This document shows, piece after piece, positions 9,794 to 19,429 of a stretch of DNA of 37,041 nt. A model generated the notes under the pieces. The model ran no database searches and was not told the DNA's origin. It was given only the letters and a program-made list of their open reading frames with translations. The stretch covers positions 1 to 37,041 of the forward strand of contig PLXJ01000013.1 in NCBI GenBank assembly GCA_003151395.1, given 5' to 3'. Position 1 is the first letter of the stretch; the number at the start of each line of letters is the position of its first letter. Made by a program: the position numbers and the translations under genes. The stretch is from Actinomycetota bacterium. GTDB taxonomy: Bacteria > Actinomycetota > Actinomycetes > Nanopelagicales > Nanopelagicaceae.

Positions 9794-10204
9794 TTAAGAG
9801 AGTGAAATCACTGATTTCAGCATGATAACCCGCCCCAGGACGCCGTTTATATAGGCGGCTGAATCCTTTGTGGAGAGCTCCTGAGCAATTTCTATCGCCT
9901 CTGAAACCGCAACCTTGTCATCTACAGATTGGTTCCAAAGAATTTCATAAAGGGCGATCCGAAGCAGATTGCGATCAATAGTTGGCATTCGATCCATATC
10001 CCATCCTTCGGCATAGGTATGAATCAGTTCATCGATTTTGACTTGATGTTCTGCTACCCCTAGAACCAAAGTTCTCACGTAATCGCCTTGGGAGAGTTCT
10101 TCAATCCCCCGAGTGTCGATCAGATCGCTGGCCTTTACTTCGCGCAGATCCGCCTCGAAAAGCAGATCTAAGGCGCGCTTTCGAGCCTTGCGTCTAGCGG
10201 TCAT
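9794..10204 (-). CDS. nusB: Transcription antitermination factor NusB
   Basis: A small all-helical RNA-binding protein that with NusE (S10) promotes antitermination of rRNA transcription. The 136-aa length matches the family. Recognisable features are the basic N-terminus RRKARKRALDLLFEADL, the central WNQSVDDKVAVSEAIEIAQ helix and the closing SAAYINGVLGRV motif. The efp-nusB-pyrR order is the standard actinobacterial one. The gap to efp is 30 bases and to pyrR 78 bases, the latter filled by the pyr regulatory leader. Confidence 0.94.
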   Translation of the reverse strand: MTARRKARKRALDLLFEADLREVKASDLIDTRGIEELSQGDYVRTLVLGVAEHQVKIDELIHTYAEGWDMDRMPTIDRNLLRIALYEILWNQSVDDKVAVSEAIEIAQELSTKDSAAYINGVLGRVIMLKSVISLS

Positions 10205-10234
10205 AGCTTCGGGCAGCTAGCGTGAGGAGAAAAA

Positions 10235-10798
10235 TTAGGAATTTGCTCGACCGAGATAGGCGCCAGTCCTAGTATCAACGAGCACTTTCTCATCTTGTTT
10301 AATGAAGAGTGGAACTTGGATTTGAATCCCTGTCTCAACGGTCGCTGGCTTAGTGCCACCCGAAGAACGGTCACCTTGTAGTCCAGGCTCGGTGTAGGTG
10401 ATCAAAAGCTCCACGGAGGCGGGAAGTTCTATATAAAGCGGGTTCCCTTCATGAACCGCCACGAGGGCTTCAACATTTTCCAACATGTAATCGGCGGCAT
10501 CTCCGACAACTTCAGGACTGATCGACATTTGATCATAATTTTGGGTATCCATGAATATGAAGCCATCGCCATCGCGGTAGAGGAACTGCATGTCGCGTTT
10601 CTCAAGCTGAGCGATATCTACCTTGACGCCTGCGTTAAAAGTTCGTTCGATGACCTTTCCGCCTGGTACCAATTTCAATTTTGTCCGAACGAAGGCTGGG
10701 CCCTTGCCCGGCTTGACATGCTGGAACTCGATAACGGTCCAGAGCTTGCCCTCAATATCGAGGGTCATGCCATTCTTAAGGTCATTTGTTGTAGCCAT
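10235..10798 (-). CDS. efp: Translation elongation factor P
   Basis: Binds ribosomes stalled at consecutive prolines and promotes peptide bond formation. At 187 aa it has the full three-domain layout: an N-terminal KOW-like domain (1-65) and two OB domains. The tip of the domain I loop is P30-G-K32-G-P34. Lys32 is the residue that other bacteria modify; the flanking prolines match the actinobacterial form known to work with an unmodified lysine. No EF-P-modifying enzyme (epmA/epmB, earP or ymfI-like) is in the window. The Xaa-Pro peptidase gene often found between aroQ and efp is missing. Confidence 0.97.
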   Translation of the reverse strand: MATTNDLKNGMTLDIEGKLWTVIEFQHVKPGKGPAFVRTKLKLVPGGKVIERTFNAGVKVDIAQLEKRDMQFLYRDGDGFIFMDTQNYDQMSISPEVVGDAADYMLENVEALVAVHEGNPLYIELPASVELLITYTEPGLQGDRSSGGTKPATVETGIQIQVPLFIKQDEKVLVDTRTGAYLGRANS

Positions 10799-10818
10799 TG
10801 GGGCAGAATACCTGAAGG

Positions 10819-11259
10819 TTAGAGCAACTCTTTCATCGCCAAGAGCGCTAAGCGGTATGAATCAGGACCAAAACCCGCAATAGTGCCGTGCGCCACTCCA
10901 GAAATTACAGAAGTATGGCGAAACTCCTCCCGTGCTAGTGGATTGCTCAAGTGGACCTCAATTAAGGGGGCGGTAAGCATCGCCGCCGCATCTCTTATGG
11001 CGTATGAATAATGGGTAAAAGCCGCGGGATTAAAAATCACCGGAAATTTAGCATCTGCAGCTTCGTGGAGCCAAGAAATAAGTTCCACCTCAGAATCGCT
11101 CTGTCGCACTTCGACCTCCAGGCCGACTTTTGTAGCTTCCGCCTCGATGAACTCCGCTAATTGTGCAAAGTTCATCGTCCCGTAAATCGAGGAGTCCCGA
11201 AGATCTAATCGACCGAGATTTGGGCCATTGAGAATGAAAATCTTAGGTGGCTTACTCAC
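10819..11259 (-). CDS. aroQ: 3-Dehydroquinate dehydratase, type II
   Basis: Dehydrates 3-dehydroquinate to 3-dehydroshikimate, the third shikimate step. The 146-aa chain fits the small dodecameric type II enzyme. [17 protein letters not shown] (11-27) holds Arg21 and the catalytic Tyr26; [16 protein letters not shown] (76-91) and [17 protein letters not shown] (101-117) provide the substrate Asn77, His83, the catalytic His103 and Arg114. The NGPNLGRL variant resembles the mycobacterial enzyme. It overlaps aroB by four bases. Confidence 0.95.
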   Translation of the reverse strand: MSKPPKIFILNGPNLGRLDLRDSSIYGTMNFAQLAEFIEAEATKVGLEVEVRQSDSEVELISWLHEAADAKFPVIFNPAAFTHYSYAIRDAAAMLTAPLIEVHLSNPLAREEFRHTSVISGVAHGTIAGFGPDSYRLALLAMKELL

Positions 11260-12308
11260 CGAATAATCTTCTCATACGTCGCAAATAAGAGTTCGGGGCT
11301 CGCCGTTTCGATCCAATCGGGTTCGCCAAGGGCCCTTAAACCGATAAATCTAATTCGACCGTCTCGGCTCTTTTTATCTCCAGCCATCAACGATAGAAGG
11401 TCTGGCCAAGAAAACTCTTCGCGTCCAACTGAAATGGGAAGTTCAAACTTTAAAAGGGTTTGAGTTATTCGATCCGTCTGCGAAAAGCCAAAGACTTCTT
11501 CGCTCAGCCGAGCCGCGTAGTGCAACCCAATGGCGACTGACTCCCCGTGACGAAGTGAATAGCCGGAAAGTTTTTCAATGGCATGGCCAAAAGTATGCCC
11601 AAAATTGAGAATTTCGCGGAATTTGCTCTCTTTAAAATCGGCGGAAACGACCTGTGCTTTAACCGAAATGCTTCTACTCACCAATTCAGAGGAGAGTGTC
11701 CGAGCTTCCGCTATCCCGGATACTCCTTCCAGTAAATCCAGAATCGACAGGTCTTTGATGCAACCGGTTTTGATGACTTCCGCCAATCCGGCAGAAAAGT
11801 CTCGATCGCCGAGGGAAACCAGCCATTCCATATCAGCACAAACCGCTCTAGGTGAATAAAACGAGCCAACAAGGTTTTTGCCGGAGAGGGTATTGATTCC
11901 TGTTTTTCCACCCACCGATGCATCTACCATTCCAGCAAGTGTCGTCGGTATTGCGTACCACGCAATACCGCGCAACCAAGTAGCTGCAACAAAACCTGCA
12001 AGATCTGTCGTAGCGCCTCCTCCAACAGCCACGATGGCGTCAGTCCTACCAAACTCTTGCTCTCCTAAAATACTCCACAGTCGTTCCACCGTCGCAAAAT
12101 CCTTCTGCGCTTCTCCATCTGGGGTAATAAAGAGAACACGATTAGACGAAGCACATAATTCTTTTAGCTGAGCACGATCAGCTACGAAGGTTGGGGCTAT
12201 CACAAGAACTTTTTTATGAGTTTCCAGAATTCCTTCTATGAAACCTCGCCAACTAGAATCGACAAAGACCTCGTAATCAATATCAGAAGTTACTTTGATG
12301 TTATCCAT
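11256..12308 (-). CDS. aroB: 3-Dehydroquinate synthase
   Basis: Converts DAHP to 3-dehydroquinate using catalytic NAD+ and a divalent metal. The 350-aa protein has AVGGGATTDLAGFVAATWLRG (94-114) for NAD+ binding and PTTLAGMVDASVGGKTGIN (121-139), a hallmark of the family. The metal ligands are Glu177 (AEVIK), His238 (NFGHTFGHAIE) and His254 (RHGES). The start overlaps the aroK end by eight bases (ATGGATAA) and its end overlaps aroQ by four, so three consecutive pathway enzymes are translationally linked. The DAHP synthase and EPSP synthase genes are not in this window. Confidence 0.96.
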   Translation of the reverse strand: MDNIKVTSDIDYEVFVDSSWRGFIEGILETHKKVLVIAPTFVADRAQLKELCASSNRVLFITPDGEAQKDFATVERLWSILGEQEFGRTDAIVAVGGGATTDLAGFVAATWLRGIAWYAIPTTLAGMVDASVGGKTGINTLSGKNLVGSFYSPRAVCADMEWLVSLGDRDFSAGLAEVIKTGCIKDLSILDLLEGVSGIAEARTLSSELVSRSISVKAQVVSADFKESKFREILNFGHTFGHAIEKLSGYSLRHGESVAIGLHYAARLSEEVFGFSQTDRITQTLLKFELPISVGREEFSWPDLLSLMAGDKKSRDGRIRFIGLRALGEPDWIETASPELLFATYEKIIR

Positions 12309-12816
12309 GTGTGATTCCCATTTTTAGTACCAAATCGTGCGCTACCTCATGGGGTTTCCGGTTATCTGTAAAGGCCGTCAATGATGCCAAAGATCTGTAG
12401 ATTGGCTCGCGAACTTTCAAAAGAGCGCTCCACTGTTTCGCTGGATCATCAGCTACCAATGGTCGATCTCCCTTAATTCCGATTCGATGTTGCGCATTTC
12501 GAACGCCCACTTGTAAATAGATCACCGTTCGACCAGGTTCACTTATCACCTGCTGAACTTTTGGATCGAGGATTGCACCACCACCTAAAGAGATTATTTC
12601 GGTCTCCGAACTCAACGCTGCGAGAACGACCGAGCGTTCGATCGCCCGGAAACCGATCTCCCCACTCTCCGCAAATATTTCGGGAATAGTTTTCCCAGTC
12701 ACCTCAACAATCGTGGCATCGGTATCCTCAAAGGAGATTCCAAGTTCTCGAGCTAGAGCTTTTCCAACCGAACTTTTCCCAGAACCGGGTGCGCCTATGA
12801 GAATAATTCGAGACAT
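12301..12816 (-). CDS. aroK: Shikimate kinase
   Basis: Phosphorylates shikimate at the 3-hydroxyl with ATP. The 171-aa P-loop kinase has a Walker A motif GAPGSGKSS at residues 8-16. Substrate-binding residues Asp33 (EDTDA), Arg57 (GFRAIE) and the GGG at 78-80 follow, with the lid arginine Arg118 (GDRPL) and Arg137. GAPGSGKS differs slightly from the more common GxMGxGKS of the family, but the complete set of shikimate-site residues makes the assignment firm. Its ATG directly abuts the aroC stop (TAGATG). Confidence 0.95.
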   Translation of the reverse strand: MSRIILIGAPGSGKSSVGKALARELGISFEDTDATIVEVTGKTIPEIFAESGEIGFRAIERSVVLAALSSETEIISLGGGAILDPKVQQVISEPGRTVIYLQVGVRNAQHRIGIKGDRPLVADDPAKQWSALLKVREPIYRSLASLTAFTDNRKPHEVAHDLVLKMGITHG

Positions 12817-14001
12817 CTATTTAATTTCGAGCGCTTCTAGGTAACTGAGATAATTCCTTCTTGTCTCTGCAACCGAGTCGCCACCGAATTTCTCGATAAT
12901 CGCATCGGCCAAGACGAGTGCGCACATTGCCTCAGCCACAATTCCTGCGGCGGGAACGGCGCAGACATCTGACCGCTGATTAATAGCTTTTGCTGCTTCC
13001 CCTGTGGCAGTGTCGATTGTGTCTAGAGCTCTTGGAACGGTAGAAATTGGTTTCATTGCAGCGCGAACCCGTAAAATCTCACCATTAGACATTCCACCTT
13101 CAGTCCCGCCAGCGCGGTCCGTTCTTCTAGTGATCTTGCCACTCGTATCCCGTTCAATCTCATCGTGTGCCACTGAGCCGCGACGGCTGGCGGTTGTGAA
13201 ACCGTCACCAATTTCGACTCCCTTGATCGCTTGAATCCCCATCATCGCTCCCGCAAGACGAGCGTCTAGCCTGCGATCCCAGTGTGTATGCGAACCTAAT
13301 CCTGGTGGAAGATCAAAAGCTAAGACTTCAATTACCCCACCTAAAGTATCCCCCGCGAGATGTGCCGACTCGATCTCAGCAACCATTGCAGCGCTGGCAA
13401 CGGGATCAAAGGAGCGGACCGGGTCACCATCTACTAAATCGCGATCTGCGTAGGAGGGCAGTTGATAATTCTCGCCACTACCAACGCCACCAATTGAAAG
13501 CACATGGCTCATGATCCTGATGCCAACGCTCTGCTCTAAGAATGCGCGTGCCACTGCACCTAAAGCAACGCGGGCAGCGGTCTCACGGGCGCTAGCGCGC
13601 TCCAAAATCGGCCGAGCATCATCAAATGAATATTTCTGCATTCCGACGAGATCGGCGTGACCTGGCCTTGGACGCGTTAAAGGTGCGTTTCGTGCCAAGG
13701 CAGCAAGTTCTTCGGCTGGAACGGGATCTGCGGACATTACCTTTTCCCATTTAGGCCATTCAGAATTCGCGACTTGAATCGAAATCGGACCTCCCTGGCT
13801 CTCTCCATGTCGGACACCACCCAAGATAGAAACGAGGTCAGCTTCGAAATTCTGGCGCGCTCCTCTACCGAACCCCAAACGACGACGCCGGAGATCTGCA
13901 TCGATCATCTCGGTCGTGATCTGCACGTGTGCTGGCAAACCTTCCAAGATGGCGGAGAGTGCAGGACCATGTGATTCACCAGCAGTAAGCCATCTCAACA
14001 T
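12817..14001 (-). CDS. aroC: Chorismate synthase
   Basis: Converts EPSP to chorismate with reduced FMN as a catalytic cofactor. The 394-aa protein shows the family signatures GESHGPAL (8-15), [36 protein letters not shown] and the C-terminal [18 protein letters not shown] region. The FMN and EPSP-contacting His10 and the RPGHAD His are present. It begins with ATG 14001; no clear ribosome-binding site is visible, so it may be initiated in a leaderless or non-canonical way from the 47-base gap behind the prepilin-peptidase-like gene. Confidence 0.96.
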   Translation of the reverse strand: MLRWLTAGESHGPALSAILEGLPAHVQITTEMIDADLRRRRLGFGRGARQNFEADLVSILGGVRHGESQGGPISIQVANSEWPKWEKVMSADPVPAEELAALARNAPLTRPRPGHADLVGMQKYSFDDARPILERASARETAARVALGAVARAFLEQSVGIRIMSHVLSIGGVGSGENYQLPSYADRDLVDGDPVRSFDPVASAAMVAEIESAHLAGDTLGGVIEVLAFDLPPGLGSHTHWDRRLDARLAGAMMGIQAIKGVEIGDGFTTASRRGSVAHDEIERDTSGKITRRTDRAGGTEGGMSNGEILRVRAAMKPISTVPRALDTIDTATGEAAKAINQRSDVCAVPAAGIVAEAMCALVLADAIIEKFGGDSVAETRRNYLSYLEALEIK

Positions 14002-14048
14002 ATGCGTATTGTGTCAGAAACTTCGGATCCTCTGTCGTCTATTCCCCT

Positions 14049-14453
14049 TTAAAGACTAACTGCCACTAATAAGGCGCCAATAATGAGTGAAGGAGCGAAT
14101 GGGATTGAGCGCTTTCTAGCCACGGCGACCCAAATAAGTCCGAGGATCGCAGAATAAGTGAGGGCTTCAACAACAAAATCCGTCCGACCAATCATTAGCC
14201 CGATGAGCGAAATAAGTTTTACATCTCCCATTCCTATTGCGTCTTGGGTAACCAGATTAACGAGAACTCCGCCCAGGAGTAGCGAAATCGCCAAGCCGTG
14301 TGAATCGAATTGGGTTCGCCAACTCTCACCAATATGAGATATTTCTGTAAGTGCCCATAAAACAAGAAGCGCCAGATTAGGAATTCGGCGGGACTTGATA
14401 TCGGAAAACATAATCCAAGGTGCGACAAAAAGAAGTGGGGTGCAAGCGATCAC
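14049..14453 (-). CDS. Prepilin peptidase-like membrane protease (A24 family), no methylase domain
   Basis: A 134-aa polytopic membrane protein consisting almost only of the type IV prepilin peptidase catalytic core. The two aspartates of this family are both there: Asp18 in FSDIKSRRIPN and Asp77 in GMGDVKL (the GxGDxKL motif). About four hydrophobic segments surround them. The N-terminal zinc and methyltransferase domain of long PilD-type enzymes is missing, as in TadV/CpaA-like forms. It starts with GTG and is inserted between aroE and aroC, where many actinobacteria also carry such a gene. No pilin or secretion gene is near, so the substrate is unknown. Confidence 0.85.
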   Translation of the reverse strand: MIACTPLLFVAPWIMFSDIKSRRIPNLALLVLWALTEISHIGESWRTQFDSHGLAISLLLGGVLVNLVTQDAIGMGDVKLISLIGLMIGRTDFVVEALTYSAILGLIWVAVARKRSIPFAPSLIIGALLVAVSL

Positions 14454-14503
14454 TCATTGAATCTAGCCAGAAATCACGGTCGGAGAAGAAGTTATCCACA
14501 CCT

Positions 14504-15310
14504 TTAGTGCAGAAGCGATCGTCCAATTTTTTGTAACACGTTACGCATCTCGTCCAGGTCAAATTTCATCCCGGAAAATAGCGAGATTTGGTCCATCGCT
14601 TGTTCAACTAATAGATCCATTCCATCGACTGTCTGACTTCCAAGGGACTGAGATTTCGCAAGCAATGGAGTTGGGTAAGGATTATAAAGCACTTCGCAAA
14701 GGACTGGAATTCTAAAATCCAGTGATTGGGCGATTGCATCACCGGCTCCACTTGGAACCGTTGATATAACCAAGTCATAACCACGCAACGAGTGATCCAT
14801 GGTGTAGAAGTTCACGGCGCTTTTTGTAGCAATTTGAGAGAGAAGGGAGGACCTGTTTGGAGTTCTTAAGAGAAAATCTATCGACTCGACAGTACCATCT
14901 AAAGCAGAGAGAGCAGCTCTTGCCGTTCCTCCCCCGCCGATGATTGCCACCCTTCGCTTTTCAATTCCCGCAAAGAGGCGGATAAAGCCACTTCGATCGG
15001 TGGAAGTGGCCTGAAAAATTTCATCGACTTTTAAAAGTGTATTTGCTGACCTCATTGCGAGCGTAATCGGATCGATTTCAAAGTTCGACTGAAATGGGAG
15101 ATCAAAGATTGCTTCTTTGAGCGGCATAGTGAGCGAAAAACCGGTCCATTCCTCGAAACGAGCCTTTTGAAAGAAAGCTAACGCCGACTCTGGAGTCAAT
15201 TCACCAGCGGTATAACGGCCAGGGATTCCAAGGAATTCATAAGCGCGATTATGAAGGGCGGGTGAAAGGCTATGACTGATCGGTGAGCCCAAAACTGCAG
15301 CGCGAATCAT
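14504..15310 (-). CDS. aroE: Shikimate dehydrogenase
   Basis: Reduces 3-dehydroshikimate to shikimate with NADPH. The 268-aa protein starts with the shikimate-binding SPISHSLSPALHN (9-21). The catalytic lysine is Lys65 in GFSLTMPLK (family consensus GxNVTxPxK), paired with Asp105 in ATSTDRSGF; Asn90 in SANTL is a substrate contact. The dinucleotide site is IIGGGGTARAAL (124-134), with LLRTPNR following as the probable NADP phosphate site. The motifs are slightly degenerate (SLT instead of NVT, STD instead of NTD) but all catalytic residues remain. It overlaps mltG by four bases. Confidence 0.93.
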   Translation of the reverse strand: MIRAAVLGSPISHSLSPALHNRAYEFLGIPGRYTAGELTPESALAFFQKARFEEWTGFSLTMPLKEAIFDLPFQSNFEIDPITLAMRSANTLLKVDEIFQATSTDRSGFIRLFAGIEKRRVAIIGGGGTARAALSALDGTVESIDFLLRTPNRSSLLSQIATKSAVNFYTMDHSLRGYDLVISTVPSGAGDAIAQSLDFRIPVLCEVLYNPYPTPLLAKSQSLGSQTVDGMDLLVEQAMDQISLFSGMKFDLDEMRNVLQKIGRSLLH

Positions 15311-16308
15311 TTAAAAAGTCCCAAAGCAACATTGTGATTGTAGAGGGCAACCCATTTTTCAAATATCCCGAAATCATTAGTGAATCGCGTGTCATGTGGC
15401 TTTACGGTGATGAAATAAAGCCAATTTCCAGCAGCAGGCGCAAGCGCTCCATTTATCGCTTCCACGCTTGGGTTAGAAATTGGTGTGGGTGGAAGTCCGA
15501 CATTTAAGTAAGTGTTATAGGGCGAAGCAATTTTGGTCGCGTTGGTGCTTAAACCAATCTGGCCACGCAGCCCCAGTGCATAGGCTACGGTGGAATTGAG
15601 TTGGAGCGGCATTCCAATTCGCAATCGGTTATAAATAACACGAGCCGCTTTGCCATAATCCTGTGGATCAGCCTCAATTTGTAGGAGTGAAGCGACTACG
15701 AGTATTTGATAGGCATTGAGGTGCTGGTAGCCGGCTCTTATCTTTGTTCCAGTGATTTCCGTTGCAAAACTTCTGACCATGCTTGCTAAAGCCTCGCCGG
15801 TAGTTGTTCCTGGGGCAAATGAATATTGTTCAGGAGCGATCTGTCCCTCAAGTGAATTAGTCGTATTTCCAAAGACGGGCACGATCGCCGCAAGATTATC
15901 CGCCTGTTTCAGGGAACTGGTTGCATGCAATGATTTCAAAACGTCCGCTTCGGTAGATCCGGGCAATACGCTGATGGAATCTACTATTCGTTTCCGGTCC
16001 AATAGCTCGGTGATAGCCAATTCGCTTGGTATGTGGGTATCAATACGGTGAATCCCAGGTGTTATACCCACAGCGACACTGCTCGCAATAATTTTCGAAA
16101 TCAACGTTGCGGCTTTAAGCACCACCAACTTTGTGGCAAGGTCTTGCGCAATTGCAGTCCCCGATTCGCCATTGGAGACGGTAATCAGGACAGGGGCTTT
16201 AGGTTGCCCCGCGGGAAAGTCCTTCGGCTTGGTAACTGTGATCACAACGGCAAGCAAGACCGCAACTATTGCGGTGACACCTAAAATCGTCAGCCATCTA
16301 TTCCGCAT
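15307..16308 (-). CDS. mltG: Endolytic murein transglycosylase (YceG-like)
   Basis: Cleaves nascent peptidoglycan glycan strands at the outer face of the membrane and is thought to terminate chain elongation. The 333-aa form from ATG 16308 has a single N-terminal transmembrane helix (about 6-26) and a LysM-like subdomain, followed by the YceG domain. EGQIAPEQYSFAPG (154-167) precedes the catalytic Glu212 in LLQIEADPQDYGKAARVIYNRL; MPLQLNSTVAYALG and LPPTPISNPSVEAI complete the signature. Near the C-terminus the usual His-containing SHN/EHN motif reads GIFEKW, a divergence. The open frame extends upstream to 16470 but that part lies inside ruvX; ATG 16308 is seven bases past the ruvX stop. Confidence 0.9.
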   Translation of the reverse strand: MRNRWLTILGVTAIVAVLLAVVITVTKPKDFPAGQPKAPVLITVSNGESGTAIAQDLATKLVVLKAATLISKIIASSVAVGITPGIHRIDTHIPSELAITELLDRKRIVDSISVLPGSTEADVLKSLHATSSLKQADNLAAIVPVFGNTTNSLEGQIAPEQYSFAPGTTTGEALASMVRSFATEITGTKIRAGYQHLNAYQILVVASLLQIEADPQDYGKAARVIYNRLRIGMPLQLNSTVAYALGLRGQIGLSTNATKIASPYNTYLNVGLPPTPISNPSVEAINGALAPAAGNWLYFITVKPHDTRFTNDFGIFEKWVALYNHNVALGLFK

Positions 16309-16315
16309 AAATAAA

Positions 16316-16750
16316 TTATTCAAGGTGCCCCGCAATTCGCTCCCGATAAAGCGCACTCTCCAAAATGGTAACAGCGGACATTGCGTCGATTTTGGATTTG
16401 CTCGACTTAGCATTGTGTCCAGCACTCCGAAGGTTTCTAGCCGCAGAGATCGTTGACATCCTTTCATCAATGAAATGAATTGGGATCTTGGAGATTGATC
16501 GAATTAGATTCGCAAATTCATGTGCGGCGAGAAGAGAAGGGTTTGAGGCACCAGAAAGGTGTTTGGGTTCGCCAACGACTAAGTAGATTGGTTCGTATTC
16601 GGAGAGCAAATTGGATATCTCGGCGACAAGTTCGGGACTTTCCGCTAATAGAGTTGCCACCGGTGAGGCGATGAGCCCAGACAAATCACTCACTGCCACA
16701 CCTATGCGGACTTGGCCGTAGTCAAATGCCATCCGTCGCCCGCTCTTCAT
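16316..16750 (-). CDS. ruvX: RuvX/YqgF family nuclease, putative Holliday junction resolvase
   Basis: An RNase H-fold protein; family members act in pre-16S rRNA 5' processing and have been described as Holliday junction resolvases. The 144-aa length is typical. The acidic active site is visible as Asp10 (MAFDYGQVRIGVAV), Glu96 (FIDERMST) and Asp122 (KSKIDAMSAV). YLVVGEPKHLSGASNP matches the second conserved strand. It sits between alaS (three-base gap) and mltG, the standard actinobacterial order. Which of the two roles applies cannot be told from sequence. Confidence 0.92.
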   Translation of the reverse strand: MKSGRRMAFDYGQVRIGVAVSDLSGLIASPVATLLAESPELVAEISNLLSEYEPIYLVVGEPKHLSGASNPSLLAAHEFANLIRSISKIPIHFIDERMSTISAARNLRSAGHNAKSSKSKIDAMSAVTILESALYRERIAGHLE

Positions 16751-16753
16751 GAA

Positions 16754-19426
16754 CTAGTTCGAACCTAGCGAGGCCTTTAGTTTTTGGATAGCCGCAGGTA
16801 TCTTTCCTAGATCACTCCCGCCGCCCTGGGCAAAGTCATCTTTACCGCCGCCGCCGCCGCCCAGTATCGCGGAACCCAACTTCACAAGGACTCCCGCCTT
16901 AACCCCTGCAGCCGTTGCGGCGCTGGAAACAGCGACGACGAGCACTGCCCGACCCGAAGAAATAGAAATCAATCCAACAACACTCTGTGAAGCGCGATTG
17001 CGCAAATCCATTGCCATGACTCTCAGGTCATCAATCGAAATCTCATCTGCAACTTGTGTTATCAGGACCGAATTAGTCCCGATGTTTTCAAAATTCTTTG
17101 CGAGATCGCCCGTCGAAGCCAGAGCCTGGGCCGATTTGAACGTTGCTAATTCTTTTTCAATGCTCTTCATTCTGCCAAGCAGATCGGCTATCCGCTCCGG
17201 CAGTTCCTCTACGCGGGCACCTTTTATGATATCCGTTAGGGAGTTGAGAAGGATATGTTCCCGAGCTAGAAATGAGTATGCATCCGCGCCTACGAGCGCT
17301 TCGACACGTCGAACTCCCGCACCAATAGATGACTCGTTAAGTAGTTTTACGACACCTAATTCAGCGGAGGAATGGACATGGGTCCCGCCACAAAGTTCAC
17401 GAGCCCAATCCCCAACACTCACCACACGGACTACTTCGCCGTACTTTTCACCGAATAGCGCCATCGCACCGATCTCTTTTGCTTGCGCCTGACTCATTTG
17501 CTGTGCGGTCACTTCCAAATTTTCGATCAATAATGAATTGACACGACTCTCAACTTCGTTAAGGACACTCGATGGCACCGCTCCATTGGACGGAAAATCA
17601 AACCGGAAACGGCCTGGGGCATTTTCGGAACCAGCTTGAGTCGCACTTTCGCCTAACGCCTCGCGGAAGGCTTTGTGCACCATGTGAGTGGCGGTGTGCG
17701 CGCGGGAGATTGCCTTGCGTCGATCCTGATCTATCTTCGCAAATACTTCTTGATCTAACGAAACCGATCCAACTGCAATTACGCCACGGTGAACGTATAA
17801 CCCTGGAACGGGTGATTGAACGTCCTCGATTTCAATACGCGCTCCGTTGGAGAGCACCAATACTCCACCATCAGAAAGTTGTCCCCCGCCTTCGGCGTAA
17901 AAGGGAGTACGGTCTAAGACGATCTCAACATCGCCTTCATGCATTTCGGAAACACTTTCTCCGTCGACAAGAATTGCTGCCACCCTTGCTTCACCTTCGA
18001 GGTGTTCATAACCAATAAATTCTGTCTTGCCTTTCGCGTCGACGATTGTGCGATACAGAGATAGGTCTGTGTGGCCGCTCTTTTTAACCTTGGCGTCGGC
18101 TTTGGCACGATCCTTCTGTTCTTTCATCAAGCGGCGGAAGCCATCCTCATCTACCTTGAGTCCGGCTTCAGCGGCCATTTCTAGGGTGAGATCGAAGGGG
18201 AAACCGTAGGTGTCATGAAGTTTGAAAACTGTGTCGCCATTGAGCGAGGAGTTTTTAGAACTCTTGGCATCGCTAGAAGCCAAATCGAAAATCTGAGTAC
18301 CGCTCTTCAAGGTGGTAAGAAATGACTCTTCCTCTGCTTCAGTCACATCGAGAAGATGTGAACTTCGCTCAAGTAACTCCGGATATTGGGGTGACATCGC
18401 CTTGATTGCAGCGGTGAGTAACTCTTTGGAATTGTGATCGGGTGCCCCAAGAATTCGCATATTACGAATTGTGCGACGCATCATTCGGCGCAAAACGTAG
18501 CCTCGACCTTCATTGCCGGGTTGCACGCCATCACCTATTAACATCATGGAGGTCCGAGCATGATCTGCAACAACCCGAAGGGAGATATCGGCTTTGGAAT
18601 CTTTGCCGTAGGTTACGCCCGAGAGTTCTGAAGCCTTGGTAAGAATTTGCATCGTAGTATCAATTTCATAAATATTTTCGACTCCTTGCAACAAGGCTGC
18701 GGTGCGTTCCAATCCCAGTCCGGTATCAATATTCTTGGCGGGCAACTCACCAATGATTGGATAATCATCTTTCGTTCCGCCGTCAGCGCGGATGTTCTGC
18801 ATAAATACTAAGTTCCAGACCTCAAGATATCGGTCCTCATCGGCGATGGGTCCGCCCTCTCGTCCATAGGCGGGGCCGCGGTCGAAATAAATTTCTGAGC
18901 AAGGACCGCACGGTCCCGCAACGCCCATGGACCAAAAATTATCCGCCATGCCCCGGCGTTGTATCCGCTCTTTCGGTACCCCAACCTTTTTATGCCAAAT
19001 ATCAGCTGCCTCGTCATCGTTGAGATAAACGGTCACCCAGAGTTTCTCCTCGGGAAAACCATAACCACCTGCTGAGATTGGCTTGGTAAGCAACTCCCAG
19101 GCCATCAAAATTGCGCCCTCTTTAAAGTAGTCCCCAAAAGAAAAATTTCCGCACATCTGAAAGAAGGAAGCGTGACGAGTTGTTTTGCCGACCTCATCAA
19201 TATCCAAGGTGCGGACACACTTTTGCACCGAGGTAGCGCGTGCAAAGGGCGGCTTTACCTCCCCGAGAAAATAAGGTTTAAAAGGAACCATCCCTGCATT
19301 AACCAAGAGAAGGTTGGGATCATCAGCAATAAGTGAAGCGGATGGTACAACTGTGTGGTTTAACCCGAGGGCATTGCCAGACTCGAAGAAGCGCAACCAG
19401 CGCGCCCTAATTTCTGCGGAATCCAC
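16754..19426 (-). CDS. alaS: Alanyl-tRNA synthetase
   Basis: Charges tRNA-Ala and edits mischarged Ser or Gly. All domains of the 890-aa enzyme are visible. The class II catalytic core comes first ([20 protein letters not shown] at 84-103, [18 protein letters not shown]). The editing domain has zinc ligands His577/His581 in HTATH and Cys679/His683 in CGGTH. The C-terminal DHHA1-type domain contains a Gly-rich [15 protein letters not shown] stretch. The start is GTG (19426), three bases after the DUF948 gene's stop, so the two are co-translated. Length and motifs are ordinary. Confidence 0.97.
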   Translation of the reverse strand: MDSAEIRARWLRFFESGNALGLNHTVVPSASLIADDPNLLLVNAGMVPFKPYFLGEVKPPFARATSVQKCVRTLDIDEVGKTTRHASFFQMCGNFSFGDYFKEGAILMAWELLTKPISAGGYGFPEEKLWVTVYLNDDEAADIWHKKVGVPKERIQRRGMADNFWSMGVAGPCGPCSEIYFDRGPAYGREGGPIADEDRYLEVWNLVFMQNIRADGGTKDDYPIIGELPAKNIDTGLGLERTAALLQGVENIYEIDTTMQILTKASELSGVTYGKDSKADISLRVVADHARTSMMLIGDGVQPGNEGRGYVLRRMMRRTIRNMRILGAPDHNSKELLTAAIKAMSPQYPELLERSSHLLDVTEAEEESFLTTLKSGTQIFDLASSDAKSSKNSSLNGDTVFKLHDTYGFPFDLTLEMAAEAGLKVDEDGFRRLMKEQKDRAKADAKVKKSGHTDLSLYRTIVDAKGKTEFIGYEHLEGEARVAAILVDGESVSEMHEGDVEIVLDRTPFYAEGGGQLSDGGVLVLSNGARIEIEDVQSPVPGLYVHRGVIAVGSVSLDQEVFAKIDQDRRKAISRAHTATHMVHKAFREALGESATQAGSENAPGRFRFDFPSNGAVPSSVLNEVESRVNSLLIENLEVTAQQMSQAQAKEIGAMALFGEKYGEVVRVVSVGDWARELCGGTHVHSSAELGVVKLLNESSIGAGVRRVEALVGADAYSFLAREHILLNSLTDIIKGARVEELPERIADLLGRMKSIEKELATFKSAQALASTGDLAKNFENIGTNSVLITQVADEISIDDLRVMAMDLRNRASQSVVGLISISSGRAVLVVAVSSAATAAGVKAGVLVKLGSAILGGGGGGKDDFAQGGGSDLGKIPAAIQKLKASLGSN

Positions 19427-19429
19427 CGA

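Noticed and set aside
16309-16470. 54-codon N-terminal extension of the mltG reading frame
   Set aside because: It overlaps the well-defined 3' end of ruvX; the membrane helix expected at the MltG N-terminus begins right after ATG 16308.
16998-18018. Plus-strand open frames of 164 and 148 codons opposite alaS
   Set aside because: Shadow frames of a conserved synthetase; translations show no domain and no ribosome-binding site was evident.
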